A stretch of DNA of 64,000 nt, from contig LT599022.1 of NCBI GenBank assembly GCA_900079695.1, positions 1,945,245 through 2,009,244 on the forward strand, in the 5' to 3' direction. This DNA is from an uncultured Alphaproteobacteria bacterium (GTDB taxonomy: Bacteria > Pseudomonadota > Alphaproteobacteria > Rhodospirillales > Rhodospirillaceae). Shown piece by piece: positions 53,987-63,011 of this stretch; the stretch's first letter is position 1; each line of letters begins with the position of its first letter. The notes below the pieces were generated by a model. That model had not been told where the DNA came from and searched no databases. It saw only the letters and a list, made by a program, of their open reading frames with translations. The position numbers and the translations under genes are program-made.

Positions 53987-55030
53987 TCAGGCGGTGGCGC
54001 GGGCGATCACCGAAAAGCCGAGGTCGACCACCGCTTCGGGCCACGGCTGATCGGCGACGCGGGCGAGCAGCGCGTCGGCGGCGGTCGCTCCCATCAGGGT
54101 GCGGTCGATCTTCACCGTGGTCATCGCCGGGTGGGTGTGGGCGGCGAAGTCGAGATCGCCGAACCCGATCACCGCGATGTCGTCCGGCACCCGGAGGCCG
54201 CGCGCCTGCGCCTCGACGATCACCCCGAGGGCGAGCATGTCGGACGAACAGAATACCGCGCCGCGGGAGAACCCCTGCGCGATCAGCGCGGCCATGCGCT
54301 GCCGCCCCCACTCGAGGGACGAGCCCGGCGGCGTGGTTTCGAGGTGGACCGGACCGCCGCCCCGGTGCTCGACCTCGGCGGCGAACGCCGCCTGGCGCTT
54401 CAGCGCGCGGGCGTCGGAGGCGGCGACGCAGGCGAACGCGGCATAGCCGCGGTCGAGCAGATAGCCCGCCGCCGCCCGGCCGACCTTGTCGTGATCGTAA
54501 CCGACGACGACGTCGAGCGGCGTCGGCGTGATGTCCCAGGTTTCGACGATCGGAATCTTCGCCGCGAGCAGCTTTCTCCGGCACTCGAGCGCGTGGTTGA
54601 TGCCGATCAGGAAGATCGCGTCCGGGCGGCGGCCGAGCACCGCGGCGACGACCTCCTCCTCGGTGCGGAGATCGTATCCCGACTCGCCCAACAGCACCTG
54701 ATAACCCTTCTCGCGCACCCGCCGGGTGAAGCTCTGGATCGTCTCGGCGTAGACCAGATTGGCGATCGACGGCACGATCGCGGCGAACAGCCGACTGCGG
54801 CTGGAGGCGAGGCCGCCCGCGAGAAGATTGGGGAGATAGCCGGTCTGGGCGATCGCGGCGTTGACCCGCGCGAGGGTCTCGGGCGCGACCTTCTGCGGGT
54901 GATTGAGGGCGCGCGACACCGTCGCCGGGGCGACCCCCGCCCGCTCGGCGACGCTTTCGAGCGTCACCGCCGCGCTCGGCCGCCGCGCCCGCGCCGCCCT
55001 GCGCCGCTTGACCCGTTGCGCCTCGTCCAT
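53987..55030 (-). CDS. LacI-family regulator of the aldarate genes
   Basis: 347 residues. The HTH reads VTLESVAERAGVAPATVSRA, then LNHPQKVAPETLARVNAAIA; the periplasmic-binding-like sensor follows (LFAAIVPSIANLVYAETIQS and DDIAVIGFGDLDFAAHTHPA). About 14 extra basic residues precede the HTH, as in GntR-type members. It sits directly after garD on the same strand; two LacI-like sites lie between the divergent arms of the regulon. Probable ligand: an aldarate or a breakdown product. Confidence 0.88.
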   Translation of the reverse strand: MDEAQRVKRRRAARARRPSAAVTLESVAERAGVAPATVSRALNHPQKVAPETLARVNAAIAQTGYLPNLLAGGLASSRSRLFAAIVPSIANLVYAETIQSFTRRVREKGYQVLLGESGYDLRTEEEVVAAVLGRRPDAIFLIGINHALECRRKLLAAKIPIVETWDITPTPLDVVVGYDHDKVGRAAAGYLLDRGYAAFACVAASDARALKRQAAFAAEVEHRGGGPVHLETTPPGSSLEWGRQRMAALIAQGFSRGAVFCSSDMLALGVIVEAQARGLRVPDDIAVIGFGDLDFAAHTHPAMTTVKIDRTLMGATAADALLARVADQPWPEAVVDLGFSVIARATA

Positions 55031-55057
55031 CCGCTCCTCCGGAACTCCGCCCGCAGA

Positions 55058-56578
55058 CTATGTTACCGGGCCGGGGTTGAACAGGGCCAGCGCATTGTGC
55101 AGGCCGAGGCGGTCGGCGGCGACCGTCCTGCGCCCGCTCGCGACGTCGAGGATCAGCCGATAGAGCTCGTCTCCTACCTCTTCCAGGCTCGCCGCGCCGG
55201 TGGCTATGCGCCCGGCGTCGAGGTCGACGAGATCGCGCCAGCGGGTCGCGAGGTTGGAGTTGGTCGCCACCTTGATCACCGGCGCGGCGGCGAGGCCGTA
55301 GGGCGTGCCGCGGCCGGTGGTGAACACCTGAAGGGCGATGCCGGAGGCGAGCTGCTGGGTGCCGCAGACGAAATCCGACGCCGGCGTGGCGGCGAACACC
55401 ATGCCCTTGCGGCGCACCCGTTCGCCCGGCGCGAGCACGTCGACGATCGGCGCGCTGCCCGACTTGACCACCGAGCCGAGCGCCTTTTCGACGATGTTGG
55501 CGAGGCCGCCCGACTTGTTGCCGGGCGTGGTGTTGGCGGAACGGTCGGCGCCGTTGCGGGCGAGGTAGGCGTCGTACCACGCCATCTCGCGGATCAACGC
55601 CTCGGCCACCGCGTCGTCGGCGGCGCGCTCCACCAGCAGGTGAATGGCGTCGCGCACCTCGGTGACCTCGGAGAACACCACCGTGCCGCCCGCGCGCACG
55701 ATCCGGTCGGCGGCGAGACCCACCGCCGGGTTGGCGGTGAGGCCGGAGAGCGCGTCCGAGCCGCCGCACTGCACGCCGACGACGAGGTCGGAAACCGGGC
55801 AGGTCTCGCGCCGCCGCGCGTTCAGGCGTTCGAGAAGCGGCAGCGCCGCCGCCATCACCCCCTCGACCATCGCCCCGAACCCGTCGAAGGCGTCGTCCTG
55901 CAACCGCACCACCGTCGCCGCCGCTCCCTGCGTCCGCAGCATCTCCGGCACCAGCTTCTCACACCCCAGCCCGACGATCAGGGTCTCGCCGCCGAAGTTG
56001 GGATTGCGCGCGAGGTTGCGCAGAGTGCGGATCGGCACCTGCGCGCCCGGCGCGTCGATGGCGACGCCGCAGCCGTAGATGTGGTCGAGGGCGACGACGT
56101 CGTCGACGTTGGGGAAGCGGGGGAGAAGCTCGCGCTTCATCCGCTCGACGACGTGGGCCGCCACGCCCGCGACGCACTGCACCGACATCGAGATCGCGAG
56201 AACGTTCTTCACCCCCACCGAACCGTCGGGATTGCGGAACCCCTCGAAGGTCTGGCCCTCCAGCGGCTCCTGCGGCGGCATCGGCCGCCGCGTGCGCGGC
56301 ATGGTTTCGAGATCGGGCGCGGGCGGCATCCGCACCAGCGCCTCCGAAACCCAGGCGCCTTTCGCGATCGGCGCGGCGGCGTGGCCGATCACCTCGCCGT
56401 AGCGCACGATCGCCTCACCCTCGCGATGATCCCTGAGCGCCACCTTGTGGCCCATCGGCACGTTCTCGCGCAGCGCCGTGCCGTCGGCGAGGGTCTGCCC
56501 CGCCCGCCCGCCCGAAGGCGAAACCACCACCGCCACGGTATCCGCCGGGTGGACGACGATCGTCGCGACCGCGCTCAT
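55058..56578 (-). CDS. garD: Galactarate dehydratase
   Basis: 506 residues from ATG 56578. The enzyme removes water from galactarate to give 5-dehydro-4-deoxy-D-glucarate. The match to E. coli GarD (recalled sequence) runs along the whole length: [100 protein letters not shown] and [20 protein letters not shown]. Both the SAF-like N-domain and the large catalytic domain are present. The gene overlaps the stop of tctA (ATGA), tying uptake to catabolism. Altronate dehydratase (UxaA) is a more distant alternative. Confidence 0.93.
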   Translation of the reverse strand: MSAVATIVVHPADTVAVVVSPSGGRAGQTLADGTALRENVPMGHKVALRDHREGEAIVRYGEVIGHAAAPIAKGAWVSEALVRMPPAPDLETMPRTRRPMPPQEPLEGQTFEGFRNPDGSVGVKNVLAISMSVQCVAGVAAHVVERMKRELLPRFPNVDDVVALDHIYGCGVAIDAPGAQVPIRTLRNLARNPNFGGETLIVGLGCEKLVPEMLRTQGAAATVVRLQDDAFDGFGAMVEGVMAAALPLLERLNARRRETCPVSDLVVGVQCGGSDALSGLTANPAVGLAADRIVRAGGTVVFSEVTEVRDAIHLLVERAADDAVAEALIREMAWYDAYLARNGADRSANTTPGNKSGGLANIVEKALGSVVKSGSAPIVDVLAPGERVRRKGMVFAATPASDFVCGTQQLASGIALQVFTTGRGTPYGLAAAPVIKVATNSNLATRWRDLVDLDAGRIATGAASLEEVGDELYRLILDVASGRRTVAADRLGLHNALALFNPGPVT

Positions 56579-58068
56579 GACGCCGCCTCCGGCCGGTTGC
56601 GCCACGCCTGATAGAAGGCGTAGCCGAGCGAGAGCGCGATCAGCACCCACAGGCCCGCCGCGATCGGACTCTTGGTAAAGAAGATGCCGAACGACCCGTA
56701 GGATTCGAGGCTCTTGACGAAGTAGACCTCGGCGTCCTTGCCGAGGATGAAGCCGATGATGAACGGCGCGGACTCGAGGCCGACCTTGTGGCCGAAGTAG
56801 CCGAACAGGCCGAACAGGAAGAACGTCCAGACATCGAACATGACGCCGGAATTGGCGGAGAACGCGCCGACCACGCACATCATCAGAATCACCGGATAGA
56901 GCAGGTACTTCGGCACCTGGATCACCTTCACCACCCAGCGGATCGCGAAGAACATCACGCCGAACATCACGAGGTTGGCGAGCAGCAGGTTGAACATGAT
57001 GGTGTGCCAGGCTTCGAGGTGCTCGCCGATGAACAGCGGCCCGAGCTGCAGCCCCTGGAGGGTGAACGCGCCGATCATCACCGCGGTGGTGGAATCCCCG
57101 GGAATGCCGAGGGAGACGAGCGGGATCAGCGCGCCGCCGGTGAGGCCGTTGTTGGCGGCCTCCGACGCCATCACGCCCTCGGGCTCGCCGGTGCCGAGGC
57201 GTTCGGGGTGCCGGGAGAGGTTCTTCTGCTGCACGTAGGCGAGCACCGAGGCGGCCGAACCGCCGATGCCCGGCAGCAGGCCGACGAAGGTGCCGATCGC
57301 CGAGGCGCGCGCCACCGTGCCCGCGTGGCCGCGGAACACCGAAAAGCGGAACGGCGCGCCGCCGAGCCGGAAGCTCGACACCGGCTCGGGCGGCACTCCC
57401 TTGCCCGCCTCCTCGAGGATCACGGTGAGACCGAACAGGCCGATCAGCACCGGCAGCAGCGAAAAGCCGTTGATCAGCTGGTCTTCGAGAAAGCCGGGCA
57501 CGAGGCGGATGTCGCCGTTGCCGCCGGTGTTGATGTCGTAGGTGCCGACGAGACTGAGCCAGATCCCCAGCACGCCCGAGATCGCGCCGTTGAGCAGGCG
57601 CTTCGACAGCGACGCGATGATGGTGAGCGCGAACAGGATGATCAGGAACTTCTCGACATAGGAGAACTTGATCGCGACGTCGGCGAGCGCCGGGGCGAAG
57701 AAGAACAGCACCACCGCCGAAAACAGCCCGCCGCACAGCGACGCGACGATGCCGATCTTGAGCGCGCGCTCGGCCTCGCCCTTCTTCGCCATCGGGTGGC
57801 CGTCGAAGGTGGTGGTGATCGACGACGGCGTGCCGGGAATGTTGATCAGGATCGCGGGCACGAGGCCGCCCGAGATGCCGCCGACGTACAGCCCGAGCAG
57901 CAGCGACAGACTGGTGTCGAGATCGAGGCCGTAGGTCATCGGCAGGCACACCGCCACCGCCATCGTCGCGGTCATGCCGGGAATCGCACCGAAGACGATG
58001 CCGATCATCACCCCGACCGCGACCAGCGCGATCATCATCGGCGTTACCGAGACGAGCAGTTCCATCAC
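56575..58068 (-). CDS. TctA-type large permease of TTT transporter 2
   Basis: 497 residues, about 11-12 membrane segments. Paired motifs [20 protein letters not shown] with [20 protein letters not shown], and [20 protein letters not shown] with [20 protein letters not shown]. Starts at ATG 58068 or 58065. Overlaps garD by 4 bp and follows tctB, so it very likely imports an aldarate. This replaces the MFS permease (GarP/GudP) used in enterobacteria. Confidence 0.93.
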   Translation of the reverse strand: MMELLVSVTPMMIALVAVGVMIGIVFGAIPGMTATMAVAVCLPMTYGLDLDTSLSLLLGLYVGGISGGLVPAILINIPGTPSSITTTFDGHPMAKKGEAERALKIGIVASLCGGLFSAVVLFFFAPALADVAIKFSYVEKFLIILFALTIIASLSKRLLNGAISGVLGIWLSLVGTYDINTGGNGDIRLVPGFLEDQLINGFSLLPVLIGLFGLTVILEEAGKGVPPEPVSSFRLGGAPFRFSVFRGHAGTVARASAIGTFVGLLPGIGGSAASVLAYVQQKNLSRHPERLGTGEPEGVMASEAANNGLTGGALIPLVSLGIPGDSTTAVMIGAFTLQGLQLGPLFIGEHLEAWHTIMFNLLLANLVMFGVMFFAIRWVVKVIQVPKYLLYPVILMMCVVGAFSANSGVMFDVWTFFLFGLFGYFGHKVGLESAPFIIGFILGKDAEVYFVKSLESYGSFGIFFTKSPIAAGLWVLIALSLGYAFYQAWRNRPEAAS

Positions 58069-58075
58069 GCGGTCC

Positions 58076-58504
58076 TCACGGCAGGGTCAGGAAGAACAGC
58101 TTGGCGAGCGCATACCACACCATCAGCGGCGCGGCCGCCGCGAGCAGCGCGGCGACGGCGAGCTTTCGCGGCGGGCGTTCGCGCAGGTAGAGGCACGAGA
58201 GCGCCGCCATGAACGCGATCGAGCAGACGAGGAAGCTCAGCCCGGTGTTGGGCCAGACGTCGGAGAGCCGGTCCATCGCGACGATGTAGACGACCAGCAG
58301 GACGACGGTGCCGCCGAAGCGCGCGAAATCGAACCTCGCGCGCGCCGCGCCGCAGGCGGCGCGCAGGCCGCCGAGGGCGCAGGCGATCTCCCGCCGCCGC
58401 ACCGCCAGCGCGACCGCGAACAGACCCGCCAGCACCCAGCCGACGATGCGCGGAAAGAACAGGTGCGATTGGTCGAAATCGATGGTGATGTGCAGGAATT
58501 CCAT
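58076..58504 (-). CDS. TctB-type small membrane subunit of TTT transporter 2
   Basis: 142 residues with four hydrophobic segments (RIVGWVLAGLFAVALAV; GGTVVLLVVYIVAMDRLSDV; GLSFLVCSIAFMAALSCLYL; and LAVAALLAAAAPLMVWYALA). Identity comes from this layout and its position between tctC and tctA. It is the poorly conserved permease partner of TctA. Start ATG 58504 has GGAGG upstream. Confidence 0.87.
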   Translation of the reverse strand: MEFLHITIDFDQSHLFFPRIVGWVLAGLFAVALAVRRREIACALGGLRAACGAARARFDFARFGGTVVLLVVYIVAMDRLSDVWPNTGLSFLVCSIAFMAALSCLYLRERPPRKLAVAALLAAAAPLMVWYALAKLFFLTLP

Positions 58505-58565
58505 GGCAGGCCTCCTTGAGGCGCGCCGCCCCGCGACCGCTGCGGGGCGGCGGACGGGAGCGTCG

Positions 58566-59606
58566 TCAGCGGGTCGCGTCGATGAGCGTCTTCGACTGCG
58601 CCGCCTTCGCCTTCAGATACGCCTGCGCCTCCCGGGACGGCAGAAAGTTGGGGATGAAGAACGACTGCTTGAGCTTCTTCTGCACCTCGCCCTTGGCGAA
58701 GATCTCCTTCAGCGCGGTATCGAGGTAGGCAACGATCTTCGGATCCATCTCCTTGTTGTAGATGAAGAAGAATTCCTTATCGAAGGTGAAGTCCCGCTTG
58801 CCGTCGAGCGTCACGTGAACGTTCGGCGAGGTGAACTTCAGCAGTTCCTCGCGGCTGGTCGCGCCCATCCCTTCGGGGTTGGCCTGGGCGATGGTCTGCT
58901 GCCGCGCCGGCAGCCAATAGAAGCGCATCGCCTTCTGATCCTCGGCGGGCAGGCGGGTGTATTGTTCGTTGGCCTGCACCGAGCCGTGGATCACCTCGGC
59001 CTGGCGGTCGAACAGGAGCTGGTTCTTGTCGCCCTGCGAGCCGGTCTTGACGGTGACGAGGTTCGCTTCCTTGCCGGGGTAGCGCACCTTGATGGCGTTG
59101 TTGAGGGCGCCGTAATAGACCTCGGAGACGCCGCCGGGCTGGATCGCGACGCGGATGCGCTCGCCCCTGGCCGCCCCCTGAATCACGTCCTCGATGGTCT
59201 TGTACTTGGAATCCTTGGCCCCCACGAACGCGTCGCCGGGATTGATCGACACCGTCGGACCGACGGTATAGGCCGCGAACAGGTCCTGATACCCCTTCAG
59301 CCCGAGCAGGTGGCCGAGGTAGGACTGATCGTGGAAGAACATCACCGTGCTGCCGTCCTTGACCCGGCCGACCGCCTGGAACGCCGCGGAGACGCCCACC
59401 GCGTCGACCTTGGCGTTGATGTCGAGGTGCTTCGAGAGCTCGTCGGCGATGATCGCCGCGTTCTGATAGGTGTCGCCCGCGGTCGAGCTCGATCCGATGA
59501 CGATTCGCAGGTTGCCGGAGATCGGCTTGTCCGCCGCAGCGGCCGCCGACGCAAGCCCCAGCGCCGCACCAGCCATCACACACAGTCCCAACAGCCGTTG
59601 TCTCAT
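58566..59606 (-). CDS. TctC-like periplasmic receptor of TTT transporter 2
   Basis: 346 residues from ATG 59606 (GGGAGG upstream); cleavable signal with Ala-rich end (SAAAAA-DK). The mature part begins ISGNLRIVIGSSSTAGDTYQ and includes VSAAFQAVGRVKDGSTVMFF and GPTVSINPGDAFVGAKDSKY. It is somewhat longer and more diverged than the first receptor in this window. As first gene of the garD-linked operon it presumably binds galactarate and/or glucarate. Its promoter region carries the LacI-type sites. Confidence 0.85.
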   Translation of the reverse strand: MRQRLLGLCVMAGAALGLASAAAAADKPISGNLRIVIGSSSTAGDTYQNAAIIADELSKHLDINAKVDAVGVSAAFQAVGRVKDGSTVMFFHDQSYLGHLLGLKGYQDLFAAYTVGPTVSINPGDAFVGAKDSKYKTIEDVIQGAARGERIRVAIQPGGVSEVYYGALNNAIKVRYPGKEANLVTVKTGSQGDKNQLLFDRQAEVIHGSVQANEQYTRLPAEDQKAMRFYWLPARQQTIAQANPEGMGATSREELLKFTSPNVHVTLDGKRDFTFDKEFFFIYNKEMDPKIVAYLDTALKEIFAKGEVQKKLKQSFFIPNFLPSREAQAYLKAKAAQSKTLIDATR

Positions 59607-59698
59607 GAGGTTGTCCTCCCGGGATTTTTTCGGATTACGCAACGCCGTTACCTGCGGTTTCTCCGCTGCATTTCCGGCCCCACCCGCGCGGGCAGCTC

Positions 59699-59772
59699 TG
59701 GAAACGCTTTCATACCCACCCGTTTCGGTCTACCATTGGGAGACTTTCGGACCAGCGAGTCAAGCGTTTCCA
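59699..59772. promoter_or_regulatory. Pair of LacI-type operators between the tctC-garD and gudD arms
   Basis: TGGAAACGCTTTCA (59699-59712) and, in the opposite direction, AAGCGTTTCCA (59762-59772). Both share TGGAAACGCTT, resembling the LacI-family palindrome centred on CG. They are 63 bp apart, about six helical turns, in the 327-bp divergent region 59607-59933, which has no gene. Confidence 0.72.
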
Positions 59773-59933
59773 GTAAAACCTAGAGTTTTCCGCCAATTCT
59801 GCCGCATCCGACGCCCAGAAAAGAGTGGGGAAAACGAACAGACTAATTGCGCTTTCATATCTCGGACGGAATAACCCATAGTAGAATTCCCATGGCCAGC
59901 GGCGGGCGGACCCGCCTCACGGAGGATCGGAAG

Positions 59934-61277
59934 ATGACGGCAGCGGAGCGGGGCGGCAGCCCGCGGGTGAAGGACATGCGCGTGGTACCGGTGGCGGGGC
60001 GGGACAGCATGCTGCTGAACCTGTCGGGCGCGCACGGGCCGTTCTTCACCCGCAACGTCGTGGTGCTGACCGACGACGCCGGGCACACCGGCCTCGGCGA
60101 GGTTCCCGGCGGCGAGCCGATCCGCAAGACCCTCGAAGACGCGATCCCGCTGGTGGTCGGCCGTCCGGTGGCCGAGTGGCACGCGGTGCTGAACGCGATG
60201 CGCGCGGCGTTCGCCGACCGCGACGCGGGCGGCCGCGGCCTGCAGACCTTCGACCTCCGGATCGCGATCCACGCGCTCACCGCGGTGGAGGCGGCGATGC
60301 TCGACCTGCTCGGGCGGTTCCTCGGCGTCGCGGTCGCCGATCTGCTCGGCGAAGGGCGGCAGCGCGACCGCGTGCCGATGCTGGGCTACCTGTTCTACGT
60401 CGGCGACCGCCGCAGGACCGATCTCCCCTACCGCGCCGGCGACCCCGGCGACGACTGGCTCGCGCTGCGCGACGAGGAGGCGCTCTCCCCGGCGGCGGTG
60501 GTGCGGCTCGCCGAGGCGGCGGAGGCGCGCTACGGCTTCAAGGACTTCAAGCTCAAGGGCGGCGTGCTGTCGGGGCGGGAGGAAATGGAGGCGGCGGCGG
60601 CGCTGAAGGCGCGCTTCCCCGCCGCGCGCGTCTCCATCGACCCCAACGGCGCGTGGTCGCTGGAGGAGGCGATCGCCCTCGCGAAGGCCTACCCCGGCGT
60701 GCTCGCCTACGCCGAGGACCCGTGCGGTGCGGAACACGGCTATTCCGGCCGCGAGGTGATGGCGGAGTTCCGCCGCGCCACCGGGCTGCCCACCGCCACC
60801 AACATGATCGCCACCGACTGGCGGCAGATGGGCCACGCGGTGCAACTCCACGCCGTCGACATCCCGCTCGCCGATCCGCATTTCTGGACTCTTTCCGGCG
60901 CGGTGCGGGTGGCGCAGATGTGCCGCGACTGGGGCCTCACCTGGGGTTCCCACTCCAACAACCACTTCGACATCTCTCTGGCGATGTTCACCCACGCCGC
61001 CGCCGCCGCGCCCGGCCGCGTCACGCCGATCGACACCCATTGGATCTGGCAGGACGGCAGCGAGCGCCTCACCCGCGAACCGCCGCGGATCGTCGGCGGC
61101 GCGGTGGACCTGCCGAAGGCCCCCGGCCTCGGCATCGACCTCGACGAGGACCGCCTCGATGCCGCCCATGCGGTCTACCGCTCGCTCGGCCTCGGCGCGC
61201 GCGACGACGCGGCGGCGATGCGCTATCTCGTCCCCGACTGGCGCTTCGACACCAAGCGCCCGGCCCTGGTCCGGTAA
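59934..61277 (+). CDS. gudD: Glucarate dehydratase
   Basis: 447 residues from ATG 59934 (GGAGG 8 nt upstream), equal to the enterobacterial enzyme. It dehydrates D-glucarate to 5-dehydro-4-deoxy-D-glucarate in the enolase superfamily. Recalled E. coli GudD matches along the whole length: [60 protein letters not shown] with the KxK catalytic region, [34 protein letters not shown] and [20 protein letters not shown] with the catalytic His. First gene of gudD-garL-garR. Confidence 0.96.
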   Translation: MTAAERGGSPRVKDMRVVPVAGRDSMLLNLSGAHGPFFTRNVVVLTDDAGHTGLGEVPGGEPIRKTLEDAIPLVVGRPVAEWHAVLNAMRAAFADRDAGGRGLQTFDLRIAIHALTAVEAAMLDLLGRFLGVAVADLLGEGRQRDRVPMLGYLFYVGDRRRTDLPYRAGDPGDDWLALRDEEALSPAAVVRLAEAAEARYGFKDFKLKGGVLSGREEMEAAAALKARFPAARVSIDPNGAWSLEEAIALAKAYPGVLAYAEDPCGAEHGYSGREVMAEFRRATGLPTATNMIATDWRQMGHAVQLHAVDIPLADPHFWTLSGAVRVAQMCRDWGLTWGSHSNNHFDISLAMFTHAAAAAPGRVTPIDTHWIWQDGSERLTREPPRIVGGAVDLPKAPGLGIDLDEDRLDAAHAVYRSLGLGARDDAAAMRYLVPDWRFDTKRPALVR

Positions 61278-61336
61278 TCGGTTGCACCGCGCCGCGCAAG
61301 CGGGCGAAACTCACGACACGCGAAGGAGCAAGCCTC

Positions 61337-62101
61337 ATGGAACTGCCGGTGAATGCGTTCAAGCGTCGGCTCGCCGCGGGCGAAACCCAGATCGGCCTGT
61401 GGTCCCATCTCTCCAGCTACATTTCCACCGAGGTGATCGCGGGCGCGGGATTCGACTGGATCGTCCTCGACGCCGAGCACTCGCCCAACGACCCGTTGAC
61501 GATCCTGCCGCAATTGCAGGCGTGCGAGGGCGGCACCGCCTCGCCGGTGGTGCGGGTGCCGTGGAACGACACCGCGCTGATCAAACGCTTCCTCGACGTC
61601 GGCGCGCAGACCCTGCTGGTACCCTACGTGCAGAACGCCGCGGAGGCGCAACGCGCGGTCGAGGCGATGCGCTATCCGCCGCGCGGCATGCGCGGCTTCA
61701 CCGGGCTCTCCCGCGCCGCGCGCTTCGGCCGCATCCCCGACTACCACACCCGCGCCGAACAGGAACTCTGTCTGATCGTTCAGGTCGAGACCGGCGAGGC
61801 GCTCGGAAACCTCGAAGCGATCGCGGCGGTCGACGGGGTCGACGCGGTGTTCGTCGGTCCCGGCGACCTCTCCGCTTCGCTCGGCTACCTCGGCAAGCCG
61901 GGCCACCCGGAGATGCAGAAGATCATCGTCGACACCGTCAAGCGGATCGTCGCCACCGGCAAGGCGGCGGGCATTCTCGCGCCCGACGAATCCCTGGCGC
62001 GTCTCTATATGCAGAGCGGCGTCACCTTCGCCGCGGTGGGGGCGGACATCGCGATTCTCGCCCGCGGCGCGGAGGCCCTCGCCGCCCGTTACAAAGCCTA
62101 G
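61337..62101 (+). CDS. garL: 2-dehydro-3-deoxyglucarate aldolase (HpaI/GarL family)
   Basis: 254 residues from ATG 61337 (AAGGAG upstream). It cleaves the product of GarD/GudD to pyruvate and tartronate semialdehyde. Family features: ETQIGLWSHLSSYISTEVIA, GFDWIVLDAEHSPNDPLTIL with the catalytic His region, RFLDVGAQTLLVPYVQNAAE, PPRGMRGFTG, IVQVETGEALGNLEAIAAVD with the metal-binding Glu, and VDAVFVGPGDLSASLGYLG. The context between gudD and garR fixes the substrate. Confidence 0.94.
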   Translation: MELPVNAFKRRLAAGETQIGLWSHLSSYISTEVIAGAGFDWIVLDAEHSPNDPLTILPQLQACEGGTASPVVRVPWNDTALIKRFLDVGAQTLLVPYVQNAAEAQRAVEAMRYPPRGMRGFTGLSRAARFGRIPDYHTRAEQELCLIVQVETGEALGNLEAIAAVDGVDAVFVGPGDLSASLGYLGKPGHPEMQKIIVDTVKRIVATGKAAGILAPDESLARLYMQSGVTFAAVGADIAILARGAEALAARYKA

Positions 62102-62116
62102 AGGAAAGGAGCAGTC

Positions 62117-63004
62117 ATGAGCAAAGTCGGTTTCGTCGGTCTCGGCATCATGGGCAGGCCGATGGCCGCGCACGTCATCGCCGCCGGCCACGAGGTCTAT
62201 CTGCAGACCCGCTCGGGCGTGCCGGAGGAGCTGATCGCGGCGGGCGGCAAGGCGTGCAAGACCGCGGCCGAGGTGGCGCAGGCCGCCGACGTGATCATCA
62301 CCATGGTGCCCGACACCCCGGACGTGGAAGCGGCGCTGTTCGCCCCCGGTGGCGTGGCCGAGGGCCTTTCCCCCGGCAAGATCGTCGTCGACATGAGCTC
62401 GATCTCGCCGGTGGCGACCAAGGACTTCGCGGCGCGGATCGAGGCGGCGGGCTGCCGCTATCTCGACGCGCCGGTCTCCGGCGGCGAGGTGGGCGCGAAG
62501 GCGGCGACCCTCACGATCATGGTCGGCGGCCCGGAGGACGCCTTCGCCACCGTCAAGCCGCTGTTCGAGCTGATGGGCAAGAACATCACTCTGGTGGGCG
62601 GAAACGGCGCGGGGCAGATCACCAAGGTCGCCAACCAGATCATCGTCGCCCTCAACATCGAGGCGGTCGGCGAGGCGCTGCTGCTGGCCGCGAAGGCGGG
62701 CGCGGACCCGGCGCGGGTGCGCGAGGCGCTGATGGGCGGCTTCGCCAACTCCAAGGTCCTCGAAGTCCACGGCGAGCGCATGGTCAAGCGCACCTTCGCC
62801 CCGGGTTTCCGCATCGCGCTGCACCAGAAGGACCTCAACCTCGCGCTCTCCACCGCCCGGGCGCTCGGCCTCAGCCTCCCCAACACCGCCACCGCGCAGG
62901 AGCTGTTCAACGCCTGCGCCGCCCACGGCGGTGCGGGCTGGGACCACTCGGCGATGGTCAAGGCCCTGGAGGCCCTCGCCGACTGCAAGGTCGCCGAGGA
63001 CTGA
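62117..63004 (+). CDS. garR: Tartronate semialdehyde reductase
   Basis: 295 residues. It reduces tartronate semialdehyde to D-glycerate with NAD(P)H. The beta-hydroxyacid dehydrogenase signature is FVGLGIMGRPMAAHVIAAGH; IVVDMSSISPVATKDFAARI, RYLDAPVSGGEVGAKAATLT and GAGQITKVANQIIVALNIEA (catalytic Lys) follow, and GFRIALHQKDLNLALSTARA is typical of GarR. It is 15 bp after garL in the same operon. The product needs a glycerate kinase, which is not obvious here. Confidence 0.95.
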   Translation: MSKVGFVGLGIMGRPMAAHVIAAGHEVYLQTRSGVPEELIAAGGKACKTAAEVAQAADVIITMVPDTPDVEAALFAPGGVAEGLSPGKIVVDMSSISPVATKDFAARIEAAGCRYLDAPVSGGEVGAKAATLTIMVGGPEDAFATVKPLFELMGKNITLVGGNGAGQITKVANQIIVALNIEAVGEALLLAAKAGADPARVREALMGGFANSKVLEVHGERMVKRTFAPGFRIALHQKDLNLALSTARALGLSLPNTATAQELFNACAAHGGAGWDHSAMVKALEALADCKVAED

Positions 63005-63011
63005 GCCCGTC